64,000 bases of DNA. Source: Parietaria judaica (Eukaryota; Streptophyta; Magnoliopsida; Rosales; Urticaceae). The DNA is taken from the NCBI GenBank assembly GCA_954871525.1, contig OX940872.1, positions 24,771,746 to 24,835,745 on the forward strand, given 5' to 3'. Made by a program: the position numbers and the translations under genes. Numbering within the stretch: position 1 is the first letter of the stretch; every line of letters begins with the position of its first letter. Positions 34,271 to 47,977 of this stretch are shown in pieces. A model generated the notes under the pieces. That model ran no database searches. It was not told the origin of the DNA and was given only the letters and a program-made list of their open reading frames with translations.

Positions 34271-34396
34271 ATGTATTGGCTAGCCACTCGAAACACCGTC
34301 GTTTTGTCGCCGCGGCTGCGTTCGCTCGCTCTTCTTCTCGGTTCCTCCACTCCTCGCCGACACAGCTCTTTCTGTTCATCTCCAGTGCTTCTGTAA

Positions 34397-34459
<63 letters not shown>

Positions 34460-37345
34460 TCATACGTTCTCTGTTTGTATGTATTCGGTGACGCACTAAG
34501 ATTTCAATGGAAAGTTATTTATTTCTTGCTTAGAATGCAGAACATTTGTCTCGAATCGCGTTTGAGTTCGGGACAGCTTTAGTTTTTACACAAACCGGTA
34601 CCGGATTTTGAAAATCGGGTCCGGTTATCGGTCCCGGTTCATGTATATTTGGTCCTATCATGGAAAAGGATTTAGTTTGATCAAACTCTGAAATAAGTCT
34701 CAGACTTTACATTTTTGCATTGCCTGATCACCGTGAATGAAATTTAACTCTCAAGCTTTGAATTTTTTTCTGGTTCGAATGCCAGAACTCCGTCAGGGCG
34801 GGTTTATTGTTTCAATGATCAAAAGAGTTTCAGACGGAGCACGAGAACGACGAAGAAAGTTAGACCGTCGGACAATGTCATGACTGAAAAAGAGCTTTCT
34901 AACATACTTTGGTGGAAGGAGGTACCATATCTTGACAAGCTTTTCATATTTTATACATCGAAATCGAATATATATTTTCATTTTAGTAGTAAGGCATTGG
35001 ATTATACGCTCTTTAATCGCAGCGAATGCAAAGCTTCCTCAAGCCTTCGACTGTCCAGCTCGTTAAAAGGCTAGACTACTCGAATTTGTTAGGCTTGGAC
35101 GTTTCATTGAGAAATGGGAGGTGAGTTTTGCGCTTATATTGTGAAATTATGGAGGTTCCTTTTCCGTTGATTTTAAAATTTCCGAGGATCTTGTTATATT
35201 TTTAAGTAATATAGTTCCTTTTCAAGCATCTTCGCTCGAAAAAGAAAGTAACTTGTTTGTTTGGTCGAATTAAATGACTTTCTTGTTAACATTTAATTTA
35301 TGTCATGTACTATAATATTTTACTGTAACTTGTTTGATAAACTACTTAGTCGTTTCACATTGATGAGCAGGTCAACTGTTCGTAGATCAAATCGCTCGTT
35401 CTTTCATACTTTCACTATTTAAACAATGTTTTTAGCTTTATTTAAAAGTTCCTGAGTGTTGTCCATATGAAGTTAGTGAAGATGGTGTTTCTACCTTTCT
35501 GATCCATGAAAGCTTCCTACAAGATCGATTTCGTGTTTACGAAGTGTTCATTGAATAATTTCCCTTCTTAGTCTGAAAGAAGGAACGCTCAACTGGGAGA
35601 TGTTGCAGTTCAAGTCGAAGTTTCCTCGTGAGGTTTTGCTATGCAGAGTATGTTACTATTTAAAAATTTATTCATATTATCAAAGGAACTGTTAGATAAT
35701 TCAAAATCATTATGAGATATTATTTTACAATTAGTGCTGTTAAGTGACATTCTATTTCTCTATGTTAGGTGGGGGAATTTTATGAGGCAATCGGAATAGA
35801 TGCTTGTGTCTTGGTGGAGTATGCAGGCTTGAATCCGTTTGGCGGTCTTCGGTCGGATAGCGTTCCAAGAGCTGGTTGCCCCGTTATGGTACTGATTTTC
35901 TCGTACAATTTTTATAATTTTGTACTTTCAATTTATATCTGGATTTTAAATGGTCATACTAGATATTCATGAATGAAAATTTTCTCATGGATCTTAAGTA
36001 TTACATTCCTTTTATGGTGTCTTTTTAGCATGCTTATCCGCTTCCAACCTTATTTAATAGTTGTTAGATCACATTTATTTTCCAATGTATCAAATTCCTC
36101 TTATTCTGGCCATGTTAACCATTCAAATTAGAAATTTTATTACCTGTTAATTTTTTTGGCATTGAACTTTTTTTTAAGCATGAGGTAACATGCATATGAA
36201 CTTCAATGGCCATTTTATCTACAGAATCTACGACAGACGTTGGATGACCTTACACGCAATGGATATTCTGTGGTAAGTTAACTATGCTCACTTTCTAGGT
36301 GCAGTGGCAGTACAGTAATTAAGGTTGTTGGACCGATCAATTATTGGTGTTCGGAATATACACACTCTTATCTCTATTTTGATGAGCTTACTAAACTTCT
36401 CAAGGCTCATGCTTTTGTCCTTGTAGTGCATAGTTGAAGAAGTTCAGGGTCCGGCAAATGCTCGTTCTCGCAAAAGTCGCTTTATCTCTGGGTACTCTCA
36501 TGGTTCATCTTATTTATAAATATCCTTAGTGTCTATAATCTTCAGATATATTATAATCATTCTAAATTAGATTCTTTTCCATATACTTCCTTTATTATTT
36601 GGTATTTTTCGTTGCACTCTAGAAGCAGGTTATGATTTGATTTAATGGTTATAATCACTTATACACGTAATGTAGTATATCAAAATCCAATGATAGCTTA
36701 TGTCCAAGATTATTTATTTTGGTGCTACACTGATTTTATAATCTCATGCAACTCATGCTTAGGAAATCTTCTAATGAACTTTTGTAGCTCTCTGTTTGAC
36801 TGCTTTTATACACATTTCTTTTGATCAAATTGTCCTTGAAAAATCCAGACTTGTTTCATGCAGGCACTCGCATCCTGGCAGCCCTTATGTCTTTGGGCTT
36901 GTTGGTCTTGATCATGACCTCGACTTTCCTGAACCTATGCCCGTTGTAGGTATAAGTTATAAAAATAATTTATTCCGATGGTTTCCTTTGAACTAAAAAA
37001 GATTGTGTTTCTCAATTATTTTTTAAGTCCATATATAAGTGTCTTGTTACACCACAAAGCGTAAAGAAGTCGATAAGAGAAGCGCTGAAACTGATATTTA
37101 TTTTAGAACCTCATAATGTTTTAGTTTCTATATCTATGTTTGAACACTTTGAAATCCGTTGTAGAACCACGATGGTGACTGTGACTTTAACCGAATTAAA
37201 AACCACAAATATTGGAATATCATTAACGAGTCACCAGATTACAAAATGAAGTTTGAAAACGTTAAACACAAAGCTCCGAATGCCCTAAACCAGTATCTGG
37301 ATTCTGGTTTTCATGGACCCAAAACCAAAACCGAATAAGGAGCCG

Positions 37346-37376
<31 letters not shown>

Positions 37377-40300
37377 TTTTTTTTTTTATGTTGTTGAAAC
37401 CTTCCTTTTAGGTTCGGTTTTGAAATCAAAATTTTCCAGGTTTCTTTCAGGCCAAGATTACACCTGAGCTAGAGCCGGTTATACTTATACACTGTTTGAA
37501 TATAATGTGGTATTTTTAGGCATCTCCCGTTCCGCTAGAGGATATTGCATAAATCTTGTCTTGGAGACTATGAAAACATATTCCTCTGAAGATGGTTTGA
37601 CCGAAGAGGCCTTGGTCACCAAGCTTCGCACTTGTCGCTACCATCATTTGTTTCTACACACATCATTGAGGCACAATTCATCAGGTTTGTACAAACTCTT
37701 TCATCATTGTCAATGAAGTTCCTAGCTGTAATAAAAAAAATATTTCTGTTTCATTATTTCTTTATCTTTATGCCAAAAATTATCGTTATTGATGTTAGAG
37801 TATCGTGAATAAATATACATTACAACATTAAATATATTAGTGAAGTAGGAACGCATTGTAATTTTCTTATTTTGCTAGTCTTTGAATACTATCTAATCGG
37901 TTGTAACATTCTGATACATGCAGACATTACTGAAATGTCTATTATAATCTTCAACTTTTACAGGCACATGTCGTTGGGGAGAATTTGGCGAGGGAGGCTT
38001 ACTATGGGGAGAATGCACTGCTCGACATTTTGAATGGTTCGAAGGAAATCCCTTGACCGACCTTATATCTAAGGTTTATCATCGTGTTTCCTTTAGTTTT
38101 GTATTGCCACCTCTGCCCAGTTTTTTGTTTTCTAAATAAACCGTCTCTATTTGTCCCGGGTCCATTTTTCAGTTTTGAAAAAAAAAAACCCCGGATTTTC
38201 CCCGTTTGGACCTCTCCCGGTTTCCGTAGCCTGAACAAACCGGGGCTGGGTTGAGAAAAGGCCAATAGCCTAGTACCCGGTCTTGGTTTCACCTTTACTT
38301 TTTGATGAAGAAAGTACTCTTGTTTTTTATTCAATAATAAGGATTAAACTTAAAGTTGTGATTTATTAGGTGAAGGAGCTTTATGGTCTTAATGGTGAGA
38401 TTACATTTAGGAATGTAACTGTATCTACCGAAAATAGGCCCCGACCGTTGACTCTAGCCACCGCGACACAAATCGGTTCGGATTGATTTATTTCTTATTC
38501 ATGCCTATTCTATGTATAAAATTGGTAATTATATTGGAATATCTAATTCGACTTGATTGTTTCGATGCCGATCAGGTGCCATACCTACTGAAGGAATACC
38601 ATGTCTTCTTAAAGTATTGCTTCCTTCCAATTGCACAGGTCTACCTGGGATGTGAGTTTATACATGGCTTAATTTAAAAACATATATTATGAAATTTTAA
38701 CTGTGGCTTAATTTTGTCTGCAATGTGTTACAAACTTACAACCGAAAGTCCTATCTCGTAATGGGTGTCATTGGATTTGTTTCTGAGCTGCACTCCGTTC
38801 TCGTTCATTTAGACCATAAACACCCCAAACCGTAAAACATACCTATACAGAACTAAATAACTTTTAGGAATAATTAACCTTTTTGTTCCTCAAATTTATG
38901 ATTTCTTACTTCTCAGTTATATTAGAGATCTTCTGCTCAACCCTCCTGCATATGAAATCGCCTCCACAATTCAAGGTGAGTATTGATTAGCTTCTGCAGA
39001 TTTTGTGAAGCCTTTTTTATTGCCTGAAATATTTAACCTTGTTATTGTAGTATGTAAGCTCTAGTGTTTCTTTTGTGTTACTAATAACCAATTGTTTATT
39101 ACGATTCTCGTATATGTTAGACATCGCATGCTATGCATGTTGTGGTTTATTACACGACTGATTATGACAAGCCTCCAGTACTTGTGTGCCAACCGAGGAA
39201 GGGAAATGTCACTGTTTATACTTGTGTCTTTTTGTGTCCTTTAGTTTTAGGTTTTACGCGGAATTATTTACATGCTTAGCAATAACTGAGTGATTAGGAA
39301 GCCCCGATCTCTCTAAGTATGGGGCCTAGGGCTTGTGCTGCTTTCATGTTTTGTTTTGCCCAATTGACTCAAGATATTGTCAGGAGAGCCTTGCCCACGT
39401 TCTTGATGAAATGGTCTTTTTAATTATTGTTGCTTGAATAAAGTATTAGTAATCATCACTTTGGTAATCACCATTGGTTTACGTGTTCAGTTTTGATTAG
39501 TTTTAGATATCGGTTCCTTTCAGATTGTTAGAAATACGAACGACTTATTAGGCTATTTCAGATTTCTTCTTCCCCTACACATTGTTTGACTCAAGACATT
39601 GTTCTTGATGAAATGGTCTATTTAATTATTGTTGCTTGAATAAAGTATCTTGTAATCATCACTTTGGTAATCACCATTGGTTTACGTGTTCAGTTTTGAT
39701 TAGTTTTAGATATCGTTTCCTTTCAGATTGTTAGAAATACGAACGACTTATTAGGCTATTACAGATTTCTTCTTCTCCCACACATTGTTTGAATCTCAAG
39801 CTTTTTGCTATCTTTGCTTAAATGATTTTATAATTGTCATTGGCAGCAACATGCAAACTTATGAGCAACGTAACTTGCTCGATCCCAGACTTTACTTGTG
39901 TTTCATCTGCAAAGGTTATATTCTAAGCTAGCAATTGACACACAAAAAAACCACAAATTACATTCCTTGTGGGAATTACTTTGTGTATTATTTTTCAGTC
40001 TGATTCCCTAGTTTCTTTGATGTCAGCTTGTGAAGCTACTCGAACTGAGGGAGGCGAATCACATCGAGTTTTGCAGGATAAAAAATGTGGCTGATGAGGT
40101 ATTGCACTTGAACAAACACTCAGAGCTCAATGAAATCCTGATATTACTGATGGATCCCGCATGGGTAGCCACTGGCTTGAAAATCGATTTCGAGAATTTG
40201 GTAAGCCTTTTTGTCACTTGTTCTATTTTATGCGTTTATTTTCTGATAACCTTTTATGATAGACACATTGGCTTTATGAGATCATCGTGACATTTTGAAA

Positions 40301-43300
40301 GTTTGTATCGGCTACAAAGCCTGCTTTGATCCTTTGAAAGTCATTAATCACTCATTGCACCGTTGAAAGTCATTAATCACTCATTGCACACAGCTTTCAA
40401 ATGGCTTCAACACTTGATTTACTCTGTAACATAATGAAGAAAAGATGTTATAAATGTAAATACTATATTCATATTTAATTGTGCTGATTGTTGGATCTTT
40501 TTTTTCCCGCCCACAGATTAGTGAATGTGAATGGACCTCAGAAAAAATTGGTGAAACGATCTCTATAGATGACGAAATCGATCGAAAATTCAGTTCTTCA
40601 GCCACTGTTCCCAATGATTTCTTTGAGGATATGGAGTCGTCGTGGAGAAGCCGAGTCAAGAGGATCCATATAGAGAAAGAGTTAGCTGAAGTGGAGACGG
40701 CAGCCGAGGCTTTGTCTCTCGCAGTGAGTCTTCACATATTAATTTTGCGTGTAAACCTATCGCCAGTGAGCAAATGCCCCCAGTTATCTGGGTGAAATCC
40801 CCCTGAAGTCATGCAATATTAAGATCCTTTTCCGTAAAACCCAATGGTTTTAAGAACAAGCATTTGATTGAGGCGTTAAGTATGTTAATGGTCCAACTCG
40901 TTAGTAAACATGTTGTTCGACGAAAAATGAGCCTAAAGCTCCAAAATTACGCCACGAAATGAGTTTGGGGGCATTTGTGTACATGTCAATAATTTTGGGA
41001 GGCCATCCTGCAAATTACTTTTTCAAAGAAAGAAGTAATCTTATTTCATATTGCAAACTTGCGTCAATAGTTTCACAGAATTTACGTGCCCCTTGATCTG
41101 ACAGGTCACTGAAGCTTTTGTCCCCATCATTACCAGGATAAAGACCACCATGGCTCCCCATGGAGGCCCGAAAGGAGAGATAGTGTATGCTAGAGAGCAT
41201 GAGGCTGTTTGGTTCAAGGGAAAACGGTTTTCTCCTTCTGTATGGGCCGGTTCTCCTGGCGAAGAACAGATAAAAAAGCTTAAACCCGCTTTAGACTCTA
41301 AAGGTAGAAAGGTCGGTGAAGAGTGGTTTACGACGGTGGATGTGGAAAGCGCTCTCACAAGGTGTCTTTTGCATATACGATTCTATCATATGTTTGCTGT
41401 GTGCATTCTTGCAAATAAATGTATATTGTTATGCGCAGTGATTAGCCTTTTCTTTTTTTTTAGATACCATGAAGCGGGGACGAAAGCCAAACTGAAAGTC
41501 CTTGAATTATTGAGGGAACTTTCTTCAGAATTGCAAGCAAAAACCAATATTTTGGTATTTGCTTCGATGCTTCTAGTCATTGCAAAGGCATTATTTTCTC
41601 ACGTGAGGTTAGGCGCTTATAACTTCCGATATAATCTCTTTGGTATTTAATGTTGGTCTTTTGTGATTATAGTGCTGATATGTAATTATTAGTTCAAATT
41701 TTATTTTCTAAGTTAAGTAGGTCTCTGGTTGCATATACCTTTTTCTGATTATCATTTAATTACATCACTATTCAAAATTATTATTCCGAAAACAGCATAT
41801 ATTTTGCAACTGCGTCGGTTTTTATGTGTTGCTTATATAATTTGCAGCGAAGGCAGACGAAGGAAATGGGTCTTTCCAACCCTCGTTGATTCTCAAAGTT
41901 CGAAGGTTGTACGTTGCTTTCTGTAATTTGAGTGTCATTGTTTTGTCTTCATAAACATAACACGACTAAATTAATCTTTTAGTAACTATTATTCTATTTT
42001 TTCCATGGGCCTTTCAGACCCTGTGTTTTGATCCGAATAGGAAAACAAACACAAAATAATCCAATAGGAATTCATGGATGTGACGAAGTCCCGGAGACTT
42101 TATTGCAATCAACAAATAATGACTGTCTAACCTTCAAGAGCAAGACTAGTACTACTACTATCTGCTAGAAGTTCTTGACAAGAAATATCGCCGAGCTAAA
42201 CATAGCGTTCTCCACATAGAGATCCATGCCCGTATGTAATTACATACGTACCCCCACTTAAATACTGAACTATAACTTGATTAATGAACTATTGTCCCAA
42301 ATTCCAAATAACTCTGATTCGTCAGAACCGGTGGCTTAAAACCTTCGTTCACTATTGATTCAATTTCTGATAAACATTAGAAACCAAATGCAGGACTTGA
42401 TTGCAATGAATGGAGAAGGCGGGATGAAGCTAGTTGGGCTGTCACCATACTGGTTTGACGTAGCAGAAGGGAGTGCTGTTGACAACACCGTCGATATGCA
42501 ATCTCTTTTTCTTTTGACCGGACCTAATGGCGGTGGAAAATCAAGTTTGCTACGATCAATTTGTGCTGCTGCTTTGCTTGGAATATGCGGATTCATGGTG
42601 CCTGCAGAGTCCGCTTTGATCCCACACTTCAATTCAGTCATGCTTCACATGAAAGCGTACGATAGCCCTGCGGATGGCAAGAGTTCGTTTCAGGTATTAT
42701 AGAATAAAGACAATAATTGTCATAAACAAATTATATTTTCCTCTTGTAGGAATAGGATAGTATAGGCCATTTAATTCATGCGTTCATCAGTTGGATTTAT
42801 TTCAACATTCATTATATTAGTTAGATTTGAATTGAAAAAATTATCGTCAATTCCTAAATGCTAAAATTTTACAAAAAAATGTCAGTTTATTAGTTATGAG
42901 GGAAACTACTATAAAAAAAATAAAAATAAATAAAAAAATTACGGCGGAATTGCGACAAATTCAGAGGCGATGGATGATAATGGCTCAAACTATTTCTTTT
43001 GCTGCTTCATTTTGCATGTAACATATTATCGTTATAATTTTCGGGCTCCTCTCTCTCATTACACATTGCGGATGATCCAAATTAGTAAGTAATCCCGTGT
43101 AAGGAGAAACATGTTAGCTTTTGACTATCATATTAAGTTTCATTGATTTTCTGTGCACCAGGTAGAGATGTCTGAGATTCGGTCAATTATTTCTGCAACT
43201 AGTGACAGAAGTCTTGTGCTCATAGACGAAATTTGCCGGGGAACTGAAACAGCAAAAGGGACTTGTATCGCCGGTGGCATAATTGAAATTCTCGATAAAA

Positions 43301-44344
43301 TAGGTTGCCTGGGAATTGTTTCCACTCACCTGCACGGGATATTCAGTTTGCCTCTCAACACGAAGAACACAGTGTTCAAGGCAATGGGAACCGTGTTCGT
43401 AGAAGGCCAACCAAAGCCGACATGGAAATTGATAGACGGCGTTTGCAGAGAAAGCCTCGCCTTCGAGACTGCTAAGAGAGGAGTACCCGAATCAATAATC
43501 CAAAGAGCGGAAGAGCTCTACAATTCGGTCTACGTAAAAGAAGCTCTTATGGAGAAAACTGTAACCAAACCCAAAATAAAAACAGAAAAACTATGTTCGA
43601 AAACGAGTGTAAGTGGTTCCGATGGGTCCGAAAATCGATTGGCTGATTCTGGAAAAAGCCGCATGGAAGGGTTGCAAAAGGAAGTTGAGACTGCAGTGAC
43701 TATGATATGCCAAAGGAAGCTGATAGAGATCTACAAGAAAGACGAAAGATCGGAAATCACTGAGATTCACTGTGTTCCGATCGGTTTGAGGGAGCAACCG
43801 CCCCCATCAACTGTAGGCGCTTCGTGCGTCTATGTCATGCTCCGACCTGATCAGAAGCTCTATGTTGGACAGGTGCTTTTTTTTTCTTTCGAAAATTTGT
43901 ATCATCTGCGTACGACATTCATGATGAAATTGATCTACTTAAATGTTGTTTCGACTTGACCTAAAAGTATGGGCAAAATGGTCATTTAGGAATAAATTAT
44001 TATATACCAGTTCATTGTTTCTAGTTGAGATAAATTACATTCAAGTTTGAATCTTATCGGTTCATCGTCGTAGCATCTGTCACGCTAATCTTCTCTTTTG
44101 ATATTTGGCATAGACGGATGATTTAGAGGGCCGAATTCGTGCGCACCGTTCCAAGGAAGGAACACCGAAAGCCCGATTTCTCTACTTCATAGTCCCCGGG
44201 AAAAGCCTTGCATGCCAACTCGAGACCCTTCTCATCAACCAGCTGCCCAACCAAGGATTTCACCTCGCCAATATCGCGGACGGTAAGCACCGAAACTTCG
44301 GGACGTCCTCTCTTTCCCTTGAAGGGTTGACCGTTTGTCCATAG
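34271..44344 (+). CDS. MSH1: DNA mismatch repair protein MSH1, organellar (1138 aa)
   Basis: MutS homologue that suppresses recombination at repeats in mitochondrial and plastid DNA. Exons: 34271-34392, 34786-34921, 35023-35120, 35572-35647, 35769-35888, 36225-36272, 36427-36491, 36864-36949, 37520-37684, 37964-38073, 38370-38475, 38576-38651, 38917-38975, 39847-39914, 40027-40200, 40517-40723, 41105-41361, 41464-41607, 41848-41905, 42394-42693, 43162-43872, 44114-44344. Their 3417 nt stay in frame. The start MYWLATRN begins a targeting peptide. Domain I has VGEFYEAIGIDA (about 145-156). The ATPase has Walker A GPNGGGKSS (about 767-775) and Walker B LVLIDEICRG. The plant-specific C-terminal GIY-YIG domain starts at YVMLRPDQKLYVGQ (about 1049). 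Twenty-two exons match Arabidopsis MSH1. The least certain junction is the exon 18 donor (GTTAGG). Confidence 0.95.
37348..37376 (+). repeat. 29-base poly-C tract in MSH1 intron 8
   Basis: An uninterrupted C run followed by a T run. The length in the assembly may be unreliable. Such runs can be polymorphic and can form i-motif or G-quadruplex structures. Confidence 0.9.
39401..39800. repeat. Tandem duplication of about 202 bp in MSH1 intron 13
   Basis: TCTTGATGAAATGGTCT at 39401 recurs at 39603, and the following about 190 bp are nearly identical between units (AATCACCATTGGTTTACGTG; GAAATACGAACGACTTATTAG). Recent, intronic, no effect on exons. Confidence 0.9.
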
Positions 44345-45249
44345 ACCGGCCCTCAACGGGGCATGTCCTGAGAAGTCAACAGAACATGTCTCACTTCTAC
44401 GGGTCTTTTTGGCAAATACAAACGTCTTCCAATATCGCTGGATCAACTGGGATAGATGGGCGGTCATATCCCAGTTTTAGCAAAGCTGAGGTGACTTCCT
44501 GTTTTGTTCGGTGGTTTCTTTGCCGGAGTTTTTGAAGGAAAACAGACGCTTTGTGTTCGATCGGTGTTGGTGTGTATATGGTTGTCCGTTCCGGTGACAT
44601 TGTGCAATGCTTAGCGGATCTGTGGCTGCAACGATTTTGGTTTTTGGCATTTGTTGCTCCATATTTTGCCATTATCACCGCATTAAAATTGATTTATGTA
44701 ATTGTATGCTAAAGATTATATTATATGATCCGTAACTTCTAATGTATCCATGTAAAAAAAATATCATTTTGGGTAGTTCTCTTTTCCGCCTTTTTTGAAC
44801 TCCAGAAGAGAGCTGAAAACCAAAACTATGCGGGTTTGTTCTTGTCCTTTTCCGGTTTTGAATCAATGTGTTTTTTCCGGGATTGAGTTTTGAAGGACTC
44901 ATTTGATCGGGACCGTTCTTGGTTGTACTCCAAACTTTTGTAGTAAACAACAAAGAAAACATTATCAGTAGAATTTTTTAGTTCGTCGTGGTGACGTATA
45001 ATTTGACATTGACTTCTTATTATTATTTACATGAACTTTAAGAATTTCAAAGAATCGACAATAAACGCTAAATTTCTTGCCTAGTAGCCAAAACGTATTG
45101 ACGCCGGCCACGTGTCTAAATAGTGCTCCACGCGCCCTAACGCGCGGGTTTACTACGGCTCACACGCGACCACTTGCAGGCGCACGGGGAGATGTTGGGT
45201 GCGTGAGAGCTTCTTGGTCCACGTGGCACGCGTGGCCTCCCCTTGTGGT
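44345..45249. other. MSH1 3' flank and intergenic
   Basis: No gene seen. About 45105-45235 is GC-rich with CACGTGTC and CCACGTGG G-box-like motifs. It may be an old promoter. A short stretch near 45050 resembles 52300 (GACAATAAACGCTAAATTTC / GACAACAAACACTAAAATTC). Confidence 0.45.
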
Positions 45250-45815
45250 AGAGGTGGCAATTCGGGTGGCGTGTCGTGTTCGTGTCCGGTCTTAATCGTT
45301 TTTTACTTATTTTATGTAGACCTAGACCCGCCCCATTTATTAATCGTGTTAGAAGATGAGACCCAGACCCGCCCCATTTAAATAGTGTGTTTATCGTGTC
45401 TACCCGTTTAACCCATTGATTCACATATCTTAAAATTCTAAATTAATTCAATTTTCACTTATTTTACTTAATTTATTTAACTATATGATCTAAAATTTCA
45501 AAGTTTACTAACAATTTTTTATGTTCATTAATTGTTCAACGTAATTAATAAATTAAAAATATAAATGCCATATATAATAAGTAGTAAAACACTTTATAAC
45601 ATATATAAATGCATAAAATGCAACTTTTTTACTTCTTAATCGTATCTAATTGGGACCCATCGTGCTATCGTGTTCGTGCCGTGTTTACCCGGTATTTAAT
45701 CGTGTTAATCGTGTTCGACACGGATGGACCTATATCCATTTATGATAGACCCAAACTCATTTAAATCGTGTCGTAACCGTTTCGTGTTTCATGTCCGGCC
45801 CCAAATTGCCACCCG
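45250..45815. mobile_element. Non-autonomous repeat of the GGTGGCAATTCGGG family, copy 2
   Basis: The terminal inverted repeats are GAGGTGGCAATTCGGG at the left and CCCCAAATTGCCACCC at the right. The internal sequence is shared with 27641-28135. No ORF of note. The exact target duplication is unclear. Confidence 0.65.
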
Positions 45816-46358
45816 TGGGGCGCGTGCCCGAAGTTCTCTCGGCCCCTTTTAGGGTGCATGGAGCGTACCGGGGCTATTTTTTTTTACTTTTTATGACATT
45901 TTTTAGTATTTTGATATTTTAAAGAATTTTTAGACACCTCATTTTGCGGAAGTGGGTCCCGGAAGGCACTTTAGGCTAAAATTGACGTAATTTAATAAAA
46001 GAAAAGTTAATTAAACATTTTGTCCTTTATTAATTTGTTTTTAAATCAATTATGTGAAATACCGGTAACATTAATGTTTTATTTTATGATGATGCTAAGC
46101 CGTTATTTGACGGGCAAAATTCTTGAATTTTGAATGTGTCTCTTTTCGTATAATAACTGGAAAAAAGTGAATGGAGTCTTAGTGAGAATAAAAATAATTA
46201 GCATAGAAAACTTTGAAAAAATAAATAAAAAATTATAATATCAAAAATATTGGATACCCTTTAATCTTTATTATTAAAATGTAAGGAAAAAAAACGACAA
46301 TAATCACGGCAAATTCAAACGAGGCGAATACGACATGATTTCATCGTATATGTAAGAG
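45816..46358. other. Intergenic, AT-rich, nothing recognised
   Basis: Sequence is A/T-rich with no ORF that resembles a protein family. It leads into the F-box-like remnant. Confidence 0.4.
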
Positions 46359-46727
46359 ATGATTCTCTTCGCATTAACTCGCCGTTTCGACTCCGACCAC
46401 GACCAACCGGAGACGGACCTCCGAAGAGCGCGCGAATCTTCCGCCGACGCGTCTCCGGCAAGTGGCTGCGCCTCCGTCCAATGCGTCTCCGGCATAGATA
46501 CTCATTCTGTGCCTCCGACGCAACGCTCCGACCACTCTGACTCGTCTTTCTCTCAAGGTAGTCTTGGAGATTCTAAAGACTTAAGTCTTGATAAATGTGA
46601 CTGATCATGCATGACGCGATCCGATGTGCAGAACCCTCCGACAATGGACGGACGCGCCTCCTCGCCTCCGTCTCTGACACTGACATGTTCGACTCCAGCT
46701 CCGTTGAGGCGACCCTCGTCCGTTAAA
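46359..46727 (+). pseudogene. Exon-like remnant with F-box-copy 3' end
   Basis: A 66-codon open stretch (46359-46557, Ser/Asp-rich, not recognised) ends at CTCAAG|GTAG. A second block from 46629 (after ATGTGCAG) to 46727 reads, in one frame, to ...SSVEATLVR stop. Its last 30 bp (CTCGTCCGTTAAAG then TTTCTCCAGA) match 48576-48620 behind the F-box remnant. The following 1.1 kb also matches the flank there, so this is the tail of a second, mostly deleted copy. Confidence 0.5.
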
Positions 46728-47038
46728 GGTGAGTTAGATTTCTCCAGACGATCTTCTCATTTTTTACGTGTTTATATTATTTATAGGTGTTAATATTATT
46801 CTTGTATTTTGTTAAAAGTACTAACCTTTTCTAAAATCTTAAGACCTTAATCTGCTAGTTGTAGTTAACATGATTTTAGGGTTTGTACTTGACGTCTTTA
46901 TAATACTAGTTTTGTCGTTGACTTGTCGTTTCCAAAGATTTAGATTCTGTGATTTTGTTTATATCATATATATATATGTACGTATCTATCTTATATGTTT
47001 AAGATTACAAAAAAGAAGAAAAAAGAAAAGCGATAGAC

Positions 47039-47132
47039 TAGAGCTGAATTTCACGGCGTAAATCGCCGGATATCGCCAAAGTGCACGTCGCGATGCGTCG
47101 CAATGGTGCATGTCGCGATGCATCGCGATGGA

Positions 47133-47171
<39 letters not shown>

Positions 47172-47300
47172 CATCACGTCGCCACGATGCTCCAGGTTCG
47201 CGATTGATCGCGATTTCATCCTCCGAATCGCGATGCATCGCGATTCCCCGAAAACGCTGCGATTCGTCGCGAACGGCGTGAGGTCGTCGTCAACTGCAAC
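47039..47300. mobile_element. Degenerate TCGCGAT-rich hAT MITE with (GA)n core
   Basis: Starts TAGAGCTGAA and ends near TGCAACTGTA, like the complete copy at 52732-52977. It contains repeated CGCGATGCATCGCGAT palindromes around a (GA)n tract at about 47130-47170. No clear 8 bp target duplication, so the borders are eroded. Confidence 0.55.
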
Positions 47301-47977
47301 TGTAGTTTTGTGTAGCTTAGCACAATCGATTTGAATTAGAAATAGAAAACATTCATTATTGAACAAAGATTCAATTTGCTGTTATTATATGGTAGAGCGG
47401 AGTTATACTGTTATTATAGAAATAGAAAACATTCATTATAGAACATTCATTATTGAACAAAGATGTTACTGTAGATGGTTTTTGTTTCGTGAATTGATTG
47501 GTCGAGCGGAGTTAGTTATACAATCAACAACGTAACTATAGACTTTAATTTTACGAGGGAAATATGTTCATAATAAATATTTTATTATTTTAAGCGGAAT
47601 TGGGATATGATTTTATCATGTTGTGTACTTGAAAAGAAATGAGAGACTAACAAACACATACCGTAAATAATAAATATTGAATCATATAACCACAATGCAC
47701 ATTTCATAAATTAATGTAGGAGGAATAGAAAAGAAAAAACTCCCATCATTGTCTAAAATATGTAAACACTAAACTATAGAATTCTAAAATAAATCGATGA
47801 TTAAAAAAAAAGTATAAAACTTTCTTTTATCTTCTATATTATTTTTTCTGCTTTAACAATCACATCATGTAACTCTATAAGCATAATAAATAATTTATAA
47901 TCTCTTCATGTAACTCTATAAGCATAATTAATAATTTATAATCTCACTTCTTAACTAATTAGCTGATTTTTAATGCA

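Noticed and set aside
46870..47366. ORFs over the (GA)n/TCGCGAT repeat
   Set aside because: Low-complexity Arg/Glu or Ser/Leu translation of a MITE.
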